Below, one piece after another: positions 1 to 12,181 of a stretch of DNA of 64,000 nucleotides (positions are counted from its first letter, which is position 1; every line of letters begins with the position of its first letter). Origin of the DNA: Mermis nigrescens (Eukaryota > Nematoda > Enoplea > Mermithida > Mermithidae); contig JAVLUZ010000271.1 of NCBI GenBank assembly GCA_036768485.1, positions 4,508,309 to 4,572,308 of the forward strand. Reading direction: 5' to 3'. The position numbers were made by a program, and so were the translations under genes. Below the pieces are notes generated by a model, which was given only the letters and a program-made list of their open reading frames with translations, made no database searches and was not told where the DNA came from.

Positions 1-7
1 CGATTTC

Positions 8-42
8 TTTCTTTTTTCTTTCTTTCTTTCTCTCTTTTCTCA
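8..42. repeat. CTTT microsatellite
   Basis: Pyrimidine tract of CTTT/TTTC units at the window edge. No coding signal. Confidence 0.8.
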
Positions 43-110
43 GGTTCGCTCGCATTTTTCAAAAAATTTTAGGTCCCAATGGGGCCCCTTAAATCCGCCA
101 TTGCATATAC

Positions 111-286
111 GCTCTAATGTCGGCGCTCTAATGTCGCGCGCTTTAATGTCGCGCGCTCTAATGCCGCGCGATCTAATGTCGCGCGCTCTAATGTCGTTGC
201 GCTCTAATGTCGTTGCGCTCTAATGTCGCGCGCTCTAATGTCGGCGCTCTAATGTCGTGCGCTCTAATGTCTGCGTGCCAAATATT
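111..286. repeat. Minisatellite of about 15-bp GCTCTAATGTCG units
   Basis: About twelve direct tandem copies of GCTCTAATGTCG, each followed by a short variable CG-rich linker (GCGC, TTGC or TGC). Unit length varies by a few bases. There are no unique spacers, so this is a minisatellite and not a CRISPR array. It lies just after a sequence resembling a hAT-type terminus (CTTAAATCCGCCATTG, 90-105). Confidence 0.9.
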
Positions 287-3200
287 CTAGTGCTTCAGAC
301 TACGATAGCAATTCGATTCGCAGTTTACCTGTTAGGGTCAAAATTGTTTTGTGCAAATCTGATAATTTTCAGCTCTGTCAGACTATCAGTATTCACAGAG
401 CTACAAAATGTTAAGGGCAATGAAAAATGACTAAATTTCTTGGTGCTTTGAGCCACTTATGATTTTCGAACTGTTTGTCAATAAATAGGCCGTAAATTGT
501 ACATGAAAACGGTAAAAATATCATAACTTTTCGGCACTACGCGTCGCTTTGAACGTTTTGTATTTTTGATCGCCAGAAACCCGTAAACTAGCTATGCTAC
601 ACGACTAAAGGTAGAAAAACGTAGTTTTACTATACATAACGTTTTACTATACCATATCATAGCATGAAATACAAAAGTATGGTCTCCAAAATTTCTGTTT
701 GATTCCCCCCAAGAAAAATCCTGGCTACGCCTCTGACGTTTTTTACCACATGTGAAAGTTTCTCAAGCTCAACAGGGCAACATGTGTGTACATATGCATA
801 TGTATATACGCCTATTATGCATTTGCATGTGCATCGCCTCGTGGTGAAGTTGCTGGGTTGCTGTTATTATTTTGTTAAATCATGTTTTGCGCTCAAAATC
901 GCATGTTACATAACGTATAGGTAATTAAAAACTATATATCTTAAGTAAGTGTATGCATGTGCATGTCAACGTGGTGTCTACGTGCGCATCGGCCGAGCTG
1001 ATCTGCTTCTCCCTAACGTTACACCGCATCGAGTAGTTTTATTCATGCTTTTTCATCAAGTTCTACTTCACTTCTCCACCGCCCCTGATCTTGTTATCTC
1101 TCTCGCTTCAGCATTTACGATCAAGTCCGTTGGGCTCTGTTCTTTATCAACCTTGAGAAAACCTGTTTAGTACCTATCTACTCTTCCATCAGCTCGCAAT
1201 CATATGCGTTTTATGGCGCAGTATCTGTGTGCGAGTGAGCGGGGAAAATGAAGTATTCCATGCGTAATTGCACGGATAATGACGCAGGAATCCCGGAGAC
1301 CGTGCCTGGGCGCCCGTTTTGAACGATTTGTTGAAGGCGTCGTACACGTATTCGCGTGTTAAAACTTTTGTGACGTCACCACGACACGACGTTCCGACTT
1401 CGAATATGCTATGTTCCACAAGCAATTGTCTGGCAAGCAGTTGCTAATAAGTGACAGCCTGCCAATGGCCGCGTGTCATTTGATATGCGTGCACTTTTTT
1501 GGGAGAGTCACTTGGAATTATGCTGTCGAAGGTTGTTGTTCCCTTTTAATATGCTTGTTGCTTTTATTGCGCCGATATTGATGTTGGAATTTCTGATCTT
1601 GGTCGGTACTTACTAACTTACTAAATCCTAATATATGTGCCAGTGTTCACGAAGTTGCTTTAGCAAGGTTGCTAATTGAGTTCATCTAGTGAAAAGTCTC
1701 GGAAATTTTCTGAGATTTGATGCCCGAAAAAAGGTTCTACAGCCTTGTTGGTTGAGCAGGTTCTGAGAAATTATCTGTAAACAAATATTTGTGATAAATT
1801 AGCTTGATTCACTGTTGGCAATAAGCATCGCCTAATTTATACGAAAGTAATTTATTATGACATTTGCTAATGTTTGAATTCTCTGGGCTAATGTAAATAT
1901 GTTTCTAAAAACTAGAATTTTCGCTATTTTGTATTTAACTGCCGATTATGTCAAAGTTTTGCATTTCTAAAATATACATAGTTTTCATGTGCGTATGTTC
2001 TCATTTTTCGCGCCCACAAAAGTGTATGCGCGAAGAGGATTGTAAATTAAATAAATTCAAGAAAAAATAACGAAAATTGCTAAAAAAGATTAGGTTAAAT
2101 AAATTAAAATGAATTTGTGCGTCAAAATTGGCATTTTATTTCTCGAAAGTTACTATTTTGAGGAAACTACTCGTTTTAGCATGCAGACAGCCGATTCCCT
2201 GATACATAAATATCCGAATGCTTCGTTTGTTTTTAAACTCTTTGCCAAAATTCAATTAAGTGCGCTCCATTTTTGGAATCGCATAAATATAGATGCGTAC
2301 AAAACTTAGCTGGAAATAGTGAGCCGTATTTTTAGTTTCACTTTCTCACGCTATCAAAATAGATAGTATATACGTACATGTGTATTTATGAATCTTTTTC
2401 TTGTCGGTCGCTTCTCCCGTTTCACACTCTGTTGCACAGTCAAAACAAGGCGCACGTGGATGGGATTTTTATAGCTCCTGCATAAAACAAGCAGTGTGGA
2501 AATTGTGATGGACGCCTCATTTCCTACAACGCGAGTTTTGGTTATTTCGAGCATTTCGACCGATATAACTGAAATTAGTAGTAAAAAAAGCTATTCGCGG
2601 GATCGCGCGCTCTATTTCGATCCAGCCTCGCGGAACCTGACCACTGCACAAAAATAAACCCCGAAATCTTCCTGATTTAGGATAGGTTTCTAAAAATATT
2701 GACCATGTGGAACCACTCTTTTGGCTTGGCTCCTTCGACACCCGTAGTAAACGTCTGTGATTTATTTTTTGTCTGTCGATGCGTGTACTGCATAGCATAT
2801 CAGATGACATTTTTGCTTACACTCGTAAACAACGCAAACGAGTCTGATCTGATTGATCGCGCGAGGCGCCGCTTTGGCGGCGACCGCTGTTTGCTCAAGC
2901 TTATTTTTGGCTAGATTAGTTAATTAATGCGGAGTTTAGTTGATGAGGTCACGGTATTTTCGTTTATTATTTTTTTACGAACGCGGTATTTGCAACACGA
3001 TTGTTTATCAATAGTTGTTTCGTCTGACATGTGAACCGAATTTCGACTTCGGCGAAAAAACATAAAATATACGGTAGTAATTTGCGCGATAAGAGGCAAG
3101 ATATAAAGTGCGAGTTTAGCGATATCGCCACTGTTTTGGTATGCAAGGCGTCCGTCATCGTTATGAATTACTATCATCCAAAATTCTTATTCTTTTCAGT

Positions 3201-4213
3201 ATCAAGTTGAGTACCTGAGCTAATTCCCAACTTTTGAGCGACTTCACTTTTTGATATGAAAACGCCAAGCTTCTTAAGCTGTTATACAGTACGGGGAAAG
3301 GTTTTTTCGTTATGCCGGAATCGGACTCGATTCTAATGCAGCTCATAGTTCGCCAATTGGCCTGATGCATGAACTTTTTTCTTGACTGGTTTTTTTCTTA
3401 TCGCCTCTGTTACTTGCTCGTACATATACTGGCGGCGGTCGTTAGACACTAAAAGTGGCATAAATTTCTAGGCAGGCTGGCGAGCAACGCAGCAGAATTC
3501 GATGTTGCATTGTCGTTCGGCGTGCGACTATTTTGTGCATCGTTCGTTGCATAATGGGCGGTTTTGAGAAACGGGTAATTTCGATTTTTTTCGGGGCCAT
3601 AAATAGCAAACGTCTATAATGTACGTAGTTAGGTACATGGGCAGGTAAAAGAGGTAGGTAGGTATCTCGCCTAACTGGTTTTTGGGTTATTGCGTGGCAA
3701 AAGTGCTGCGGCGCTCGGCTCAGGTTTGGCTCAGTACAACGCCTTAATAATAACAGCCACTCTTATCAATACAACTGGACTCAATTTATACGACGCCTAA
3801 AACCCTTCGTCGACGGGCTCGCCGCGGGACCGGCGTATAAAAGCATGCTGGCCTATGCGAACTTACGTACATGTATAGTGTATAGCGCGCTAGTGTCCTT
3901 ATAGTCAGTGTACAGCCAGTGTTTATTCGTCCGTGTTGAACTAAATTACTCGGTGCGCGCATAAAGCACACAAGTTTACGCACATAATACGTAGATATAG
4001 TCAGCAGGCTGTTCTGCATGAATGCGTTTTGCAAGCCGAACGTTACGTGACATTGAGCTATTCTAGAGAGAATTTCTTTTTCGAGAAAATTGAATCGAAT
4101 CGATTTTCGTCCGCCTTGAAACAATGTGGCGCGTTGGCGTAGGTTTTCCATGAACTTTTTATCACTAGAATAAGTGTGGCACGTGTCGAATGTTACTGCC
4201 CCTATTTTCTCTG
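287..4213. other. Non-coding stretch without a recognised gene
   Basis: Reading frames here are short and show no known domain or splice-bounded exon. A minus-strand frame of 121 residues (3786-4151) is low complexity at its C-terminus and matches no family I recognise. The stretch is AT-rich with many short A/T runs. Confidence 0.5.
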
Positions 4214-4386
4214 CAGGGTTGCCAAGTTAGGGGTTTTTTCCATTTTGGGGGGTTTTTTGAGGCCTTTGGAGGCATTTTTTAACGATTGAGGTTTTTTGCG
4301 CCTATGCTTAACTATTTGTTGGGGTTTTTTAGGCGGTTTGAGGTAAAAATTTGGGTTTTTTTTGACAAGAGCACTTGGCAACCCTG
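4214..4386. mobile_element. Small hAT-type MITE (173 bp)
   Basis: Perfect 14-bp terminal inverted repeats CAGGGTTGCCAAGT and ACTTGGCAACCCTG bound a 173-bp element with a G/T-rich interior of GGGGTTTTTT blocks. The flanking 8-mers TTTCTCTG (4206-4213) and TTTGCCTG (4387-4394) agree at six of eight positions, as expected for a decayed 8-bp target duplication. CAG-starting ends and 8-bp duplications are typical of hAT elements. It has no coding capacity, so it was moved by a transposase from elsewhere. Confidence 0.85.
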
Positions 4387-5260
4387 TTTGCCTGTACCTC
4401 CGTGCGTTTTAGACTGCCGAAAAAATTGAGCGTAGGTGATTGCCATTCAGTTTTAAGTTCAATTTTGAACAGCCATTCACGTAGACTTTAATAGGAAAAA
4501 TAGGAAGCACGGAGCAAACAAAAAAACAAAAGAAAATTGGAAGATGGAAGAAGATTGATATATTTTAGAACTACCTAATTGAGTAGAAATCGTTCCCAAA
4601 TCATAAATGAAGTTACTTGTAAACTGTTTTTTTACCAAAGAGTGTGAAATTTGTAATTGATCCTATCATAATTCATTAAAAATTTATTCATTTCTTTGCC
4701 ACTGATGTTTCGTTGTAGTACTGAATTTTTATCGTCCTCTACGTTCTTGATTAGAGTCTTTGTAATTCACTGACTTTTCCGTAAGCGATATATACGCTCT
4801 TCCACGCTGTGAATCCTATGTCACGCAGAAATAATAACATGGGCTTCAAAGTTTTAAGTATTTACTTTGTCACTTAGAAAAATAAGCTATAAAGCTTATC
4901 GCTGCATAGCGCGCGTTCCCTTATGCTCATATCATAGTGAAGCCGTCATTAGTTTGCTTTAGTAGCCTTTCTTTATTTGGTAACAGGTGGCTTCACTCGA
5001 TCCAACACGATTAATCGCATATCGCACTGCTAATAATCTAATACTTGCTCTGTATTCCGTGAGATTTCGTGTCAGTGTTGCGTTGTTCATATAATCGTGC
5101 TTTAATTTTGTATGCATATGCCATCTCATAACTAATGGACTAGAGTTGTGTGTTGGTTTAGCTAAATCTGGCCGTCGCCAGTTGCCATGTGAATGAAAAT
5201 AAGGTCATTCCATTGATTGTGACCCACTTGACCCACCGGAAATTCCAGTAGACTCAACGC
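4387..5260. other. AT-rich stretch, no recognised gene
   Basis: No frame with a recognisable domain is seen. The last 50 bases could belong to the 5' part of the LINE interrupted by the next MITE, but this is only a guess from proximity. Confidence 0.4.
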
Positions 5261-5715
5261 GGGATCTAGTATACAATTTAACCCCCAGCGTATTTTAGCC
5301 GATCCGTATGGCTACAGTAACCAAACTTTACAAGGAGATAGCTGTAAGCCTACTGTACTAATCTGGCAAAATTGATTAACTTACGGTGTAAACTTACTGA
5401 CTTTAAAAAAATTTAAAAAACAAAAAAATTTACTTCACTTTAGTTTAAACTTACTTAAAACTTATTTTTTTAAATGTAGGACGTTGATTGAGTTACAAAA
5501 ACTGCTTTGTTTGAAACCCAACGAATCATTTACAATTTTTAGATGCCGTTAGTACGTTGTAAACTCTGAGTGTAAAGCATTAAGTTTACACCGTAACTTA
5601 ATCAATTTTGCCAGACTAGTACAATAGGATTATAGCTATCTCCTTGTAAAGTTTAGTTACTGTAGCTTATATGGATCGGCTAAAAACGCTGGGGGTAAAT
5701 TGTATGCTAGATCCC
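5261..5715. mobile_element. Foldback MITE with about 140-bp inverted arms
   Basis: The arms 5261-5400 and 5578-5715 are inverted copies, about 90% identical by eye, starting GGGATCTAG and ending CTAGATCCC, around a roughly 180-bp centre. The 6-mer CAACGC flanks both sides (5255-5260 and 5716-5721) and is the likely target duplication. There is no open reading frame. The element lies immediately upstream of LINE ORF1 sequence, so it may have inserted into that LINE. The superfamily is not certain. Confidence 0.85.
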
Positions 5716-5781
5716 CAACGCGTGCATAATGAGAGTGTCCCAATAGACTCACCATTTCGCCACCGTCCCACTAGTCCCACT

Positions 5782-6098
5782 GTCTCAGAATTTTTCGTGT
5801 ATTTAGAGATGGTCCTGCATATAATAACAAACCGCGTTTCTTGAAAGTCATATGTTCTAATCCTCAGGCTAAGAAAGATTTTATATCTATGATAAATAAG
5901 TACTTAAAAACTGATGGTTTACGTGCTCGTCCTGATTTATCTTATCTACAACGTCAACGCGCCCGCGAGCTCCGTGAAAAATATAATGATTTGCCTGATA
6001 AGGAAGGTTATTACATCGATTACAAGGCCGATTGTATTAAAAAACGCAGAATTGATTCTCTTACATTTAAACCAAGATCGAACATTGCTGACTGCTAG
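5782..6098 (+). pseudogene. LINE ORF1-like C-terminal fragment
   Basis: The frame reads a pattern known from LINE ORF1 proteins: a KPRFLKVIC strand, then a basic helical block around RARPDLSYLQRQRARELREK, ending at a stop at 6096-6098. In the CR1/L2 group ORF1 products bind nucleic acid and chaperone the RNA. The frame is open for about 30 residues upstream of the first Met at 5841, so that Met is unlikely to be the original start. The N-terminal part is missing or lies beyond the MITE. Residue matches are by eye only. Confidence 0.6.
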
Positions 6099-6110
6099 GG
6101 ATTAGGCTGT

Positions 6111-6790
6111 GTGAATTCTCTAAAGGCTACTTTAATTAATGTTCGTAGTATAAACAATAAAACTGTATTTTTGGATTCGATTCTTGAAAGGTACGATTTT
6201 GTTTTTATTACCGAATCATGGCTCAACAAAGATACTCCCGATGGTAGCGTTTTCTATAATTCAGACTTTCAAGTTTTTCGAAAGGATAGAGCTTATAAAG
6301 GCGGTGGTGTTTGTGCTTTGGTTAGAAAATCTATAAAAGTTAGCATTTTTAGTTTTCCAAACGAATATAGCATGGCTGAATCCTTAGTTCTAGATCTCTT
6401 TTTTAAAAACACTGTTCTGAGAATAATATTAATTTATCGTTCTCCTCATTACGACTTCAACCAAACAAAAACGGTTTGTGAGCTCATTGATTATTGTCTT
6501 CGAGACAACTATCCTACTGTGCTCCTAGGTGATTTCAACTTTTCCGTCAATTAATTGGTCTGAAACCAAAATTCCATCTGACAAAAGCTCACGTCTTTTT
6601 CTGGATTACTGTAACTAGTCATAATTTTTATCAATTAGTTACCGAGCCTACTCGTTCTGATAACATTTTAGACCTTATTTTTGTTAACAACATGAGCTTA
6701 TGTTTTGATATTTCGGTATTACCACCATTAATGGGCACATGTGATCACAGTCAGATTGATTTTAAATTTCTAACAAATTTTTGAGAAATC
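6111..6790 (+). pseudogene. LINE endonuclease domain (APE-type), broken
   Basis: The frame 6111-6554 starts with an N-x-R-S-x-N-K motif, then ITESWL (a catalytic Glu region), a GGGVCALVRK strand and a terminal LLGDFN block with the catalytic Asp/Asn. These are landmarks of the apurinic-type endonuclease that nicks target DNA for LINE integration. A stop follows the LGDFN block. Homologous residues (around NILDLIFVNN and CDHSQIDF) continue in other frames to about 6790, so at least one frameshift broke the domain. Confidence 0.8.
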
Positions 6791-6933
6791 AAGAAATATT
6801 GAAAAAATTAGAGATTTTAATCGTGGAAATTACGTTGATTTTGCCACTTACCTTGATTATATTAGTTGGGAAGAAGCTTTCTTTGACTGCACAAATATAG
6901 ATGAATTTTATAAAAAATTCCTGTGTATTATAA

Positions 6934-8400
6934 ATGAAGGTGTATGTCTATTTATCCCTTTCAAAAAGCAAATCACCAAAAAGATACCCTCTAGTCATAA
7001 AAAAATTACAGCGAAAAAAGTTAAACTTGTGGAGAAAGCTCAAAAAATTTAAAACGTCTCAATTAAAGCATGAATACAAACAAATTACTGCTTCTTTAGA
7101 AAGTGCTGTTCATGAGCATTACTGTAAAAACGAACAAAAACTCGTTGAAAAGTCAAACGTAAAGAAATTTTACAGTTACGTTGGTAAACGTTTACAGGAT
7201 AAAACGCGTTCTCCACCCCTAAAGGATGAAAACGGTAAATGCATTTTTGACGAATCTAAAAAAGCTAATCTACTTAACAATTTATTCTCTGATGCTTTCA
7301 CCCTCGATAATGGCATTTTACCTGATTTCACCTACACCCTTTACAGAAAGTATTATTGATCATATTTCGTGTACGGAAGACGATATTATAGCTGCTATAA
7401 AAGGTTTGAGTTCTTCACCTTCAAGTGGACCTGATGGGCTTCCAAGTATTCTTTTCAAAAAATTAGCTTATTCTTTGAAAACTCCTTTGGAAAAAATTTT
7501 TCTAGTATCCTTACTGTCTGGAACCTTACCCAAAATTTGGAAAACTGCTTTTGTAATTGCAGTCTTAAAGAAAGGCGATGCATCTTTATCTTCTAATTAT
7601 CGTCCGATTTCTTTAACTTGTGTTAGCTGCCGAATTCTTGAAAAAGTCTTGAAAACTCAGTTAATGGATTATGCTAAAAGAAATAACTTGATTTCGTTTG
7701 AACAGTTTGGTTTTCTTCCTAAAAAATCATGTGAATTGCAACTCTTGTGCTATTTAAATAAGATAATTAACAATGTAGACAATAAAGAGCCCATGGACGC
7801 TATATACTTGGATTTTGCAAAAGCGTTTGATTCCATCTCTCACAGTAAACTGGTTCTCAAATTGTCAAAATACGGTATTCAAGGTTACGTACTTAAATGG
7901 ATTAAAAACTTTCTTAGTAATAGGACTCAGAGAGTTAGAATCGCTAAAAATTTCTCAAATGAGACCTGTGTTTTTAGTGGTGTACCACAGGGCAGCGTCC
8001 TGGGTCCAATCTTATTTCTGTTCTACATAAATGACATTACATCTTTACTAACTGATCATTATTCAAACATGCTTATTTTTGCAGATGATATTAAGATTTA
8101 CGCAAAGTCTGAGCAGCTTTTCCATCTTCAAAAAAATTGCTAAATCGAATTTCTGAATGGTCAGATTTTTTGGCAGCTTTCTCTATCCTTGCCATCATGC
8201 CAGGTCCTTCATTTTGGTCATAATAATTCTCGAATGGTTTACACAATAAATAATAGCCTCTGTCTCAACCTCCAAAATCCCCCGTAAGATTTAGGCATAT
8301 TAATTGATGAAAAACTTAATTTTACTGCTCACATAACAACCACCAGTAAAAGTAATTGTAATAATATTACGCGCTAAACGGAAATTGGTAAACACCTGAA
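6934..8400 (+). pseudogene. LINE reverse transcriptase domain, broken
   Basis: A lysine-rich linker (6934-7359) overlaps and shifts frame into the reverse transcriptase (about 7350-8143). Visible RT landmarks are SGPDGLPSILFKK, NYRPISLTC, the catalytic YLDFAKAFDSI box, GVPQGSVLGPILF and FADDIKIY with both catalytic Asp residues. After a stop at about 8143 the thumb region continues in other frames (SEWSDF, then a decayed IDEKLNFTAH block) to about 8400. The catalytic core is intact, but the overall frame is not. RT copies the LINE RNA at the nicked target. Confidence 0.9.
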
Positions 8401-8427
8401 GGGAACCGTGCAAACTATTACCACAAT

Positions 8428-9425
8428 CAGGCCTGTATTCAGGGGGCGGCGGGGCCCGGAATGGGAAAAAATTGTTCCTCTCCCATGGGTCCCCAAAGGG
8501 AAAAATTGGCGAAGTGCATCTAAAACGCCACCAAAACAGGTTTTTAGCGTACTTTTGAGCTAGTAAACTCGAAATTTTCCTGCGCTTTGCGCCATATTCA
8601 TTGTTTATGTATAGTTTTGTCTTAACCACCGAAAATCGCTCAAATTTGAGTTAGACTTGGAGAATATGTCAATTTTTTCAGGCGCTGTGCGCCGGAGATC
8701 AACTATAGCTTTTGCCTTCTAGCTTACTCAAAACAGCTCAAATTTGAGTTATTACACGGAAAACCTTAAATTTTTCTGGCGCTTCACGCCGTACTTATTG
8801 ATTTTATATGCTTTTTGTCTTCTGGCCCGCTCCGAAACCGCTCAAATTCGAGCCTGACATGCCTGAATGTCAAATTTTTTGGCGCTTCACGCCGAATTAT
8901 TCATCAGTATTGTTTTTCCCTATAAAACACAATGATTAAATACAAAAGAGAGATAAGAAATATTCGTCTATTATATGAGTGATGCTTAAATGATGAATTT
9001 GCTGTATATGTAGGTATATGTATACTTTAAACCTTAATCGACATCGACATTAGTTGTATTACGAAGTTTATCTGTTACTTGATTTGCATGAAATTCTTAA
9101 TTCATGTAGAAACCTTGATTAAGTTCACTGTATGCTTTATTTGCAGCTTTTACCGAAATGTACCGTGGGATCGCAAGCACAGTTGACAGATCTGCCTTGT
9201 AGATTAGGTTTACTGGCACAGAAGCTACATAAATTAACTTTTAAGTTGATTTGAATGAATTAGTTTAACGATTTCGATTTTGTTCCATTTCTGGCATAAT
9301 TAATTCTCAATTTGCCTAAAAAGCGGAGAAATTTAAATAGAATGGGATTCATGCACGAAGAAAAATAACGATTGACAGCGAAATTTGAAAAATCACTAGG
9401 TTACGGATTGGGGCCTGTCTTTCGC
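8428..9425 (+). mobile_element. hAT-like non-autonomous element with hairpin tandem units
   Basis: It starts with CAGGCCTGTATTCAGG (8428-8443). A related copy ending at 22461 closes with CCTGGATACGGGCCTG, the inverted match. Inside, three units of about 105-115 bp (about 8600-8900) each carry CTCAAATTTGAG-like sequence and a GGCGC-NNN-GCGCC-like palindrome. The right end near 9425 (GGGGCCTGTC) is not exact. There is no coding frame. It cuts the LINE 3' region. Confidence 0.6.
8630..8900. repeat. Three tandem units of about 110 bp with GGCGC palindromes
   Basis: Each unit repeats CTCAAATTTGAGTTA..., TCAATTTTTT and GGCGCTTCACGCC or GGCGCTGTGCGCC. Similar units recur at 22090-22140 and 43370-43490, so this is an internal module of a mobile family. 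Confidence 0.7.
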
Positions 9426-9685
9426 TGATGCTTCTATTGTAGCCCGGCCATGGTTTTGAAAATCTGAATACATCTGCGTAAATCATATTCGTTTTGGCTT
9501 TAATTCAATTGTTTGATGTTGGCAGTGATGCACAAGGTATAAATCTTTCATAAGAAGGAACGTTAGGAGTTATGCGCAATGGCAGTCAGATTGCTCAACA
9601 AATTCTGTACAAAAATAGCGACAGCTTTTGTTAGGTGTGCTTAGTTTGTTGGGATCTTACGTCCACATAGCGAGGGAGTTAGAGG

Positions 9686-10076
9686 CATACATGCACAGTA
9701 TGGGAATTCTGGGGGGGTGAAAACCTAAAGTGCCTTTTTTGGGCCCAAAAATGGCCAGTACGCGTTAAAAAACATCGTTTTTTGGCGTTTCTGACGATAC
9801 TCTATCCTTCTACAGCATGAAATCATGAAAAAAATTTCGAGAAAAGTCGAATAAATGGACCAATATATCGCTCAAAACATGAATATATGGCGCGAAGCGC
9901 CGAAAATTTGGCGATTTTGAGCAAATAGATAAGCAAAAACCCTTAAAAAGACGCTTTTTCTACCAATTTTCAGGTAAGTTTAGGAAACTTTTGAAAAATC
10001 GCCAATTCTGGGGGGGGTGAAAAATGATTCTGCGGGGGGTGAAACCCCCCCTCAAACCCCCCAAAATCATGTATGG
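9686..10076 (+). mobile_element. Family A non-autonomous element, near full length
   Basis: Starts CATACATGCACAG and ends ATCATGTATGG, giving short inverted ends. Both ends are followed inwards by long G-runs on the + strand (GGGAATTCTGGGGGGG; CTGGGGGGGGTG). The middle has ATGGCCAGTACGCG, TCTAGAGCAT-like and the hairpin GGCGCGAAGCGCC (9889-9901). No coding frame is seen. About a dozen relatives lie in the window. Confidence 0.8.
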
Positions 10077-10315
10077 GCAGAGGACGTATTGACCGGCGCT
10101 GAAGGAACCAAAAGTCATTAAGCCTAAAATAGTGGATTTTCAAGCATTTTAATTGATTTTTTCGTAATTTTTCCATGTTTTTATGCTCTAGAAAGATAGA
10201 GCATCGTCAGAAACGCTGATTTTGATGCGTACCCACCATTAATGGAATGAAAGCAGAGAAGGCACTTTATTATTTCACCCCCTTCCCCCGGAATTCCCAT
10301 GATGTGCATGTATGG
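10077..10315 (-). mobile_element. Family A element, truncated, inverted
   Basis: Read on the minus strand it starts CCATACATGCACATCATGGGAATTCC (10286-10313 region) and runs through the TCTAGAGCATAAAAAC block, but lacks the far half. It abuts the preceding + strand copy tail to tail. Confidence 0.65.
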
Positions 10316-12127
10316 TTGGGTTGGGATGCGAATTCATTATCCATATTCAGCTTTTTCCGGCTATCAAAGCGCGGCAATGTGTAAGGTGCAGGTGTGTACA
10401 TACATTCGTGTATACGTACATCAAATGCATGAGCTGCGTTGCTCACTTTGTGCGAGCTGGTTACATAACAAGAATCGAATAAACAATGCAACATTCGCAT
10501 AAAATTCAAGTGGAAAAACCGCCCAATTGCGCGCGCTTTCATTGACAGAAGAGATGAAGCGGTCTCAAGCTTGGTTTGTCGGACTTTGCCCGGCTCGAGC
10601 CGAAGCTGCGACGGGCTATCCTTAGCAGCATCGACAGCTTTTTCCGAACTAACGAAAGCAAGTTTCTGATGAGATTTTATTCTACGCACGCGATCGATAT
10701 TGTCTCGCTGCTGCGGAAAAAGCAAGCTGCTTTTGCGGAAAATACGTGAGAGAACCGGTTGGCTTCGGTCATCGAATTTTTTCAGAATCGTTCTCTCGAT
10801 TTTTTCCTATGCGCACGTTCGTCGAGCGCGCTTCGCGGCGTCTGGCCTGCCAAAAAACGTCGGCTAATAATCGTAAGCAGACGACGGAGCCGACGGGCTT
10901 CGAGTTTCGTGTTTAAACGGCCCCCTTTTTTCTATCTCTCATTCTAGCGTGCGCTTAATTTTTTCACTCGTTTGTTTCATTGCTATGCAAAGCGTTGTCG
11001 ACTCAGCTTGTTCAAACATAATCCGTGTTATCCGCTAGGCACAGGCCGGCTAACGTTATGCTAACGTCGCATCGTCCGGATGCTTCGAAGTCTTGTCGTC
11101 GTCGACTTGCCTACGTTCATAACGCGCCCGTTGGCTTTACTGAATCAGCCGTGTGACTGTGAACGTGAGTTATGAAGGTTAGCTTAAACGAGTTCGTTAG
11201 CTAAGCGCTTATTTCTTAAGGCGTGTAGCTAGCAACCTCTGTGTGTCGTGTATTTGCTCTTATAATCTCTCGTTGCTCTGCCTTGAGGCTGTTGAATGTA
11301 AACCCGGCAGGAGTCATCAATCGTCGATCTGTGATTTATAAAGTGTTTCTCACCCTTTGTGACATGTTTCGTCCATTTCGTAAGACTCAACCGCTTGAGA
11401 AATTGATTAGCCAGCTGTTGTTAGCTTTGATGAGCACGCAGGCGTATGGCAGCACCCCTTAACTTTCTCAGGCTACTTCAGAGCACAAGTCGGACGTTTC
11501 TACGCCTGACAAAAATGAACGAATTCTATCATTCACATGTACACTTCAGTATAGTTAGTCGTAATAATCAAGACCAAAATTCAGAAAATATTAAACACAA
11601 AGAGACACATAAGGCGGAAAATCGTTAGCACGTGTAATTAGTGGATTAACAATGTTGCAAAATCGATGTTTATAATTACCATTATAGCTTTTATCATAAA
11701 TTATACTTCTTTCTATTTCTCACTATTTGTAATTTAGCAGCACGCTTACCTCACCTATTTGATATCAGTAGGCCTGAAAACGTTGAAGACTAGTTTAATG
11801 ATGAGGAGGGCTGCGAATTTTGCCATCGGTAGTTTGGAAGCATGTACTGTAATATCGGTACAAATGGCTAAAGTTATGAATGTCAAAAGTTACGCTTAAT
11901 CTTCTTTATACAGTCTTACACCGACTGCATTTGTTTTGTTTCTATCGTGATTTTTTTGCAGAGCAATTACCTAGTATATTCTTACTTCGCATCCTGCCGT
12001 ATACACGCAAGTTGCACATCGGTTTCAGCAGCTAGCTCGAAACTGGAAGCAATATTTAATAGTTATTGTTATTTTTTATTGCTTTTGTTATTTTGTTATT
12101 TCACAACGACGTTACACAACGAGGTCG
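10316..12127. other. MEF2 upstream region; no coding exon recognised
   Basis: This is more GC-balanced than the flanks between about 10550 and 11180 and lacks the dispersed elements common elsewhere. It may hold the MEF2 promoter and 5' UTR exons, but I cannot place a start site. The longest minus frame (10270-10725) shows no domain. Confidence 0.35.
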
Positions 12128-12181
12128 ATGGGTCGAAAGAAGATAACAATATCGCGAATCAGCGATGAACGCAACCGACAG
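12128..12181 (+). CDS. Mef2: MEF2 exon 1: start and N-terminus of MADS box
   Basis: Codes MGRKKITISRISDERNRQ, the first 18 residues of the MADS box, which contacts DNA in the minor groove and binds the YTA(A/T)4TAR site. The ATG at 12128 is fixed because all MEF2 proteins begin MGRKKI. The donor CAG|GTGAAT follows Gln18 in phase 0, the same place as in vertebrate MEF2 genes. It is too short to show as an ordinary open frame. Human MEF2 has IQI(S/T)RI where this has ITISRI, a mild change. Confidence 0.95.

Larger units (their letters stand above)
5775..8427 (+). mobile_element. Decayed CR1/L2-like non-LTR retrotransposon (LINE)
   Basis: Three coding blocks lie in the usual LINE order: an ORF1-like C-terminus, an APE-type endonuclease and a reverse transcriptase. 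They are separated by frameshifts and stops, so the copy cannot make its proteins. The 5' end is not defined because a MITE sits directly upstream. The 3' part is cut at 8428, where a hAT-like terminus begins. Endonuclease motifs of the LINVRSINNK type and the FADD reverse-transcriptase box point to the CR1/L2/jockey group; a phylogeny would be needed to choose between clades. Confidence 0.9.

Noticed and set aside
111..286. CRISPR-like array
   Set aside because: The units are direct and nearly adjacent with 2-5-base linkers and no unique spacers, and the genome is eukaryotic.
3786..4151. A 121-residue minus-strand frame as a gene
   Set aside because: No recognisable domain, an Arg-rich low-complexity end and no splice or promoter support.
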